From contig CAMLJW010000194.1 of the NCBI GenBank assembly GCA_946480485.1, forward strand, positions 1 to 9,314: a stretch of 9,314 nt of DNA. Reading direction: 5' to 3'. A model generated the notes under the pieces. It worked only from the letters and a program-made list of their open reading frames with translations. It was not told the origin of the DNA and did no database searches. The translations under genes were made by a program, and so were the position numbers. Numbering within the stretch: the stretch's first letter is position 1; the number at the start of each line of letters is the position of its first letter. Below are positions 7,741-9,314 of this stretch, piece by piece. This DNA comes from an uncultured Streptomyces sp. GTDB taxonomy: Bacteria > Actinomycetota > Actinomycetes > Streptomycetales > Streptomycetaceae.

Positions 7741-8479
7741 CGTTCGCCCTCCTGCGAGCCAGGACCGCCTCCGCGAGGACCAGGTCAAGCGGCCGCGTGA
7801 CCTTGAAGGCCTCCTCGTGCCCTAGCACCACCACGACCGGCTTGCCGAGCTGCTCGACCATGCTGGCGTCGTCGGTGACACCGTTCGTGACGGTCTCGTG
7901 GGCGTGCATCAGGGTGTCCCGGTCGAAGCCCTGCGGAGTCTGCACGGCACGCAGCCGGGCCCGCTCGAACGTCGCGACCACCGGCTCGGGCGAGCCGTCG
8001 GCACGCGGCTCGACCTCTTTGACGGTGTCCGCGAGAGGCAGCGCCGGTACGACGGCGGGGGCCCCGTCGCGTACCGCCTCGATGACCGCGTCGACCGTAT
8101 CGACGGGCACCAGCGGGCGGGCAGCGTCGTGCACGAGCACGATGTCGATCCCGGGCGGCAGTGCGTCGAGGCCGAGCCGCACGGACTCCTGTCGGGTGGC
8201 GCCGCCGGGGACGACCAGGAAGTCCGTGCGCTCGGGGAGCGTGTGCGCGTCGAGCAGCGTCTTGACCTCGGCGTTGCCGTCGGGCGGAGCCACGACGACG
8301 ACCAGTGAGACGGCGCGGGACGCGGCCATGGCGCGTACCGCATGGATGAGCATGGGAGTGCCGTTCAGCGCGCGAAGCGCTTTGGGAGCACCCGGACCGA
8401 GGCGCACGCCTCGACCCGCGGCCGGAATCACGGCCGCAGTCCGGGCGCCCGAAGGCGAAGGACGCGAATCGTCAGACAT
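7730..8479 (-). CDS. ispD: 2-C-methyl-D-erythritol 4-phosphate cytidylyltransferase
   Basis: This 249-residue enzyme makes CDP-methylerythritol from methylerythritol 4-phosphate and CTP, the third MEP pathway step. The CTP-binding loop [17 protein letters not shown] spans 19-35, with Arg26 and Lys33 matching the E. coli catalytic Arg20 and Lys27. Further signatures are [48 protein letters not shown] and KVTRPLDL. A short Ser/Pro-rich leader (2-13) precedes the first strand. ATG 8479 has AGGA 4 nt upstream. It overlaps ispF by 11 nt at its 3' end; IspE, which acts between them, is not in the window. Upstream lies a 313-nt spacer from carD containing inverted repeats, so ispD probably has its own promoter there. 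Confidence 0.95.
   Translation of the reverse strand: MSDDSRPSPSGARTAAVIPAAGRGVRLGPGAPKALRALNGTPMLIHAVRAMAASRAVSLVVVVAPPDGNAEVKTLLDAHTLPERTDFLVVPGGATRQESVRLGLDALPPGIDIVLVHDAARPLVPVDTVDAVIEAVRDGAPAVVPALPLADTVKEVEPRADGSPEPVVATFERARLRAVQTPQGFDRDTLMHAHETVTNGVTDDASMVEQLGKPVVVVLGHEEAFKVTRPLDLVLAEAVLARRRANDGF
7748..7753 (-). promoter_or_regulatory. Shine-Dalgarno AGGAGG for ispF, inside ispD
   Basis: AGGAGG (7753-7748 on the - strand) lies 7 nt before ATG 7740, within the last codons of ispD (Arg-Arg-Arg region). It decides the ispF start and supports translational coupling. Confidence 0.85.
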
Positions 8480-8526
8480 CGGTTCCTGTCAGGTTTGTGT
8501 GCTCGGCCGACATGGGTATGGCCACA

Positions 8527-8600
8527 GCGTGCCGGGCGCGACGCCTTGACCGGACCCTTCCGTGACATCTGGTCGAGCCAGCTGCCCGGGCCCGGCACGC
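8527..8600 (-). other. 11-bp inverted repeat in the ispD leader
   Basis: GCGTGCCGGGC (8527-8537) and GCCCGGCACGC (8590-8600) are exact reverse complements 52 nt apart. The 52-nt interior on the - strand contains a small nested hairpin CTGG-CTCGA-CCAG. If transcribed, the outer stem would close a folded domain ending 48 nt before the ispD start codon. No riboswitch class is recognised. Confidence 0.55.
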
Positions 8601-8681
8601 CAAGTATCGGGGCCGGAAGAGATTGCGCGAGAAGATCTCCACAGCCTCCGATATACGCCCGTCCGGCGCCCGGGTACGAAC

Positions 8682-8730
8682 ATGCCGCAGCGCCCGGCGA
8701 CAATAATCACGTCATCGGGCACCGCGGCAT
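8682..8730 (-). terminator. 15-bp hairpin downstream of carD
   Basis: Arms 8682-8696 and 8716-8730 pair over 15 positions with a 19-nt A/T-rich loop. Two positions are C-A mismatches in + strand RNA but G-U wobbles in - strand RNA, so a continuous stem forms only in the carD-direction transcript. It begins 62 nt past the carD stop and lacks a U tract. It may be a terminator, a processing site or a 3' stabiliser. Confidence 0.6.
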
Positions 8731-8792
8731 CTCAGTTGCGCCGGACTGCTCGTCTCGCCTCTGGCCGGGAAGCGATCAGAGTGCGACGGGCG

Positions 8793-9275
8793 TCAGGACG
8801 CGAGGACCTCGTCGAGCAGAGCCTCGGCCTTGTCCTCGTTCGTGTTCTCCGCGAGGGCGAGTTCGCTCACCAGGATCTGCCGAGCCTTGGCGAGCATGCG
8901 CTTCTCACCGGCGGAGAGGCCACGCTCACGCTCGCGACGCCACAGGTCACGGACAACTTCCGCAACCTTGATGACATCGCCCGAGGCGAGCTTCTCGAGA
9001 TTTGCCTTGTAACGACGCGACCAGTTCGTGGGCTCCTCGGCATACGGCGCGCGCAGCACCTCGAAGACCCGGTCCAGCCCGTCCTGACCGACCACATCAC
9101 GCACGCCGACGAACTCCGCATTGTCCGCTGGCACACGCACCGTCAGGTCGCCCTGGGCGACCTTCAGCACCAAGTAGGTCTTGTCCACGCCTTTGATCTG
9201 ACGAGTTTCGATGGCCTCGATCAGCGCGGCCCCGTGATGGGGATAGACCACGGTGTCGCCAACCTTGAACGTCAT
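8793..9275 (-). CDS. carD: CarD-family RNA polymerase-binding transcription regulator
   Basis: This 160-residue protein binds RNA polymerase and stabilises the open complex at housekeeping promoters, including rRNA promoters in mycobacteria. The N-terminal Tudor-like RNAP-interaction domain (about 1-65, [18 protein letters not shown]) carries Arg25 and Arg47, which match the M. tuberculosis residues contacting the RNAP beta subunit. The C-terminal helical domain contains Trp85 (TNWSRRYK), the wedge residue at the upstream edge of the -10 bubble, and Lys90; numbering is identical to the M. tuberculosis protein. [22 protein letters not shown] forms later helices. ATG 9275 is preceded at 10 nt by GGAAGGGG. 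It heads the block carD-ispD-ispF-cysS-rlmB. Length and motifs are normal for the family. Confidence 0.96.
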   Translation of the reverse strand: MTFKVGDTVVYPHHGAALIEAIETRQIKGVDKTYLVLKVAQGDLTVRVPADNAEFVGVRDVVGQDGLDRVFEVLRAPYAEEPTNWSRRYKANLEKLASGDVIKVAEVVRDLWRRERERGLSAGEKRMLAKARQILVSELALAENTNEDKAEALLDEVLAS

Positions 9276-9285
9276 GTGACAGGTA

Positions 9286-9309
9286 CCCCTTCCGTGGCTA
9301 TCCAGGGTA
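9286..9309 (-). promoter_or_regulatory. carD ribosome-binding site and possible -10 box
   Basis: On the - strand AAGGGG (9291-9286) is the Shine-Dalgarno 10 nt before ATG 9275. TACCCT (9309-9304) fits TANNNT and would give a leader of roughly 20 nt, but its -35 region lies beyond the window, so the promoter part is tentative. Confidence 0.4.
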
Positions 9310-9314
9310 ACACG

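Larger units (their letters stand above)
8480..8792. other. 313-bp structured spacer between carD and ispD
   Basis: No credible gene. A 77-codon GTG-started frame on the - strand (8489-8722) begins inside a hairpin and has no Shine-Dalgarno sequence. The spacer holds two inverted-repeat structures (8527-8600 and 8682-8730), the GGGCCC palindrome at 8588-8593, and the ispD ribosome site close to 8484-8487. No consensus promoter for ispD stands out; TATATC at about 8650 and TACCCA at about 8515 on the - strand are the only -10-like boxes and neither has a matching -35. Confidence 0.65.

Noticed and set aside
8546..8574. TTGACC on the + strand as a -35 box
   Set aside because: No TANNNT box lies 16-18 nt downstream and no + strand gene follows.
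8489..8722. 77-codon frame on the - strand just before ispD
   Set aside because: It starts with GTG inside a hairpin arm, has no Shine-Dalgarno sequence, and reads like translated spacer. Conservation in relatives could revive it.

Overview
The window looks like a core-chromosome segment of a Streptomyces species or a close relative. The DNA is very G+C rich, with strong G/C preference at third codon positions. The gene order matches what I remember of Streptomyces coelicolor around msiK-cysS-carD. No mobile element, CRISPR array, tRNA or rRNA is visible. These taxonomic and synteny statements come from memory of the families, not from a search.

Left part (1-2328, + strand): the 3' two thirds of an ABC-transporter ATPase gene recognisable as msiK, ended by a perfect bidirectional hairpin terminator (735-770). 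Then comes a small exported or membrane-anchored protein of unknown function with paired Cys/His motifs (909-1391). It is followed by a degenerate GC-rich minisatellite (about 1395-1490) and a short single-domain sugar-1-phosphate nucleotidyltransferase (1597-2328). Both of the complete + strand genes appear to be read from leaderless mRNAs.

Middle (2377-4361): a long imperfect hairpin separates the nucleotidyltransferase from a convergent - strand gene. That gene encodes a DoxX-family membrane protein carrying very long low-complexity tails on both sides of its membrane core.

Right part (4362-9275, all - strand, read right to left): carD (RNA polymerase-binding regulator), ispD and ispF (two steps of the MEP isoprenoid pathway, overlapping by 11 nt), cysS (cysteinyl-tRNA synthetase) and rlmB (SpoU-family rRNA 2'-O-methyltransferase). 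This order is the same as the Mycobacterium tuberculosis carD-ispD-ispF-cysS-rlmB block, as I recall it. It groups growth-linked housekeeping functions: promoter-complex stabilisation, isoprenoid precursors for menaquinone and undecaprenyl carriers, tRNA charging and ribosome modification. Hairpins after carD, ispF and cysS, and a leaderless promoter at cysS, suggest the block is split into several transcripts here.

Nothing in the window is convincingly a new multi-gene system. The points most worth following are the small Cys/His secreted protein, the long-tailed DoxX protein, the structured carD-ispD spacer, and hairpins whose imperfect pairs become G-U wobbles only on the - strand transcript.
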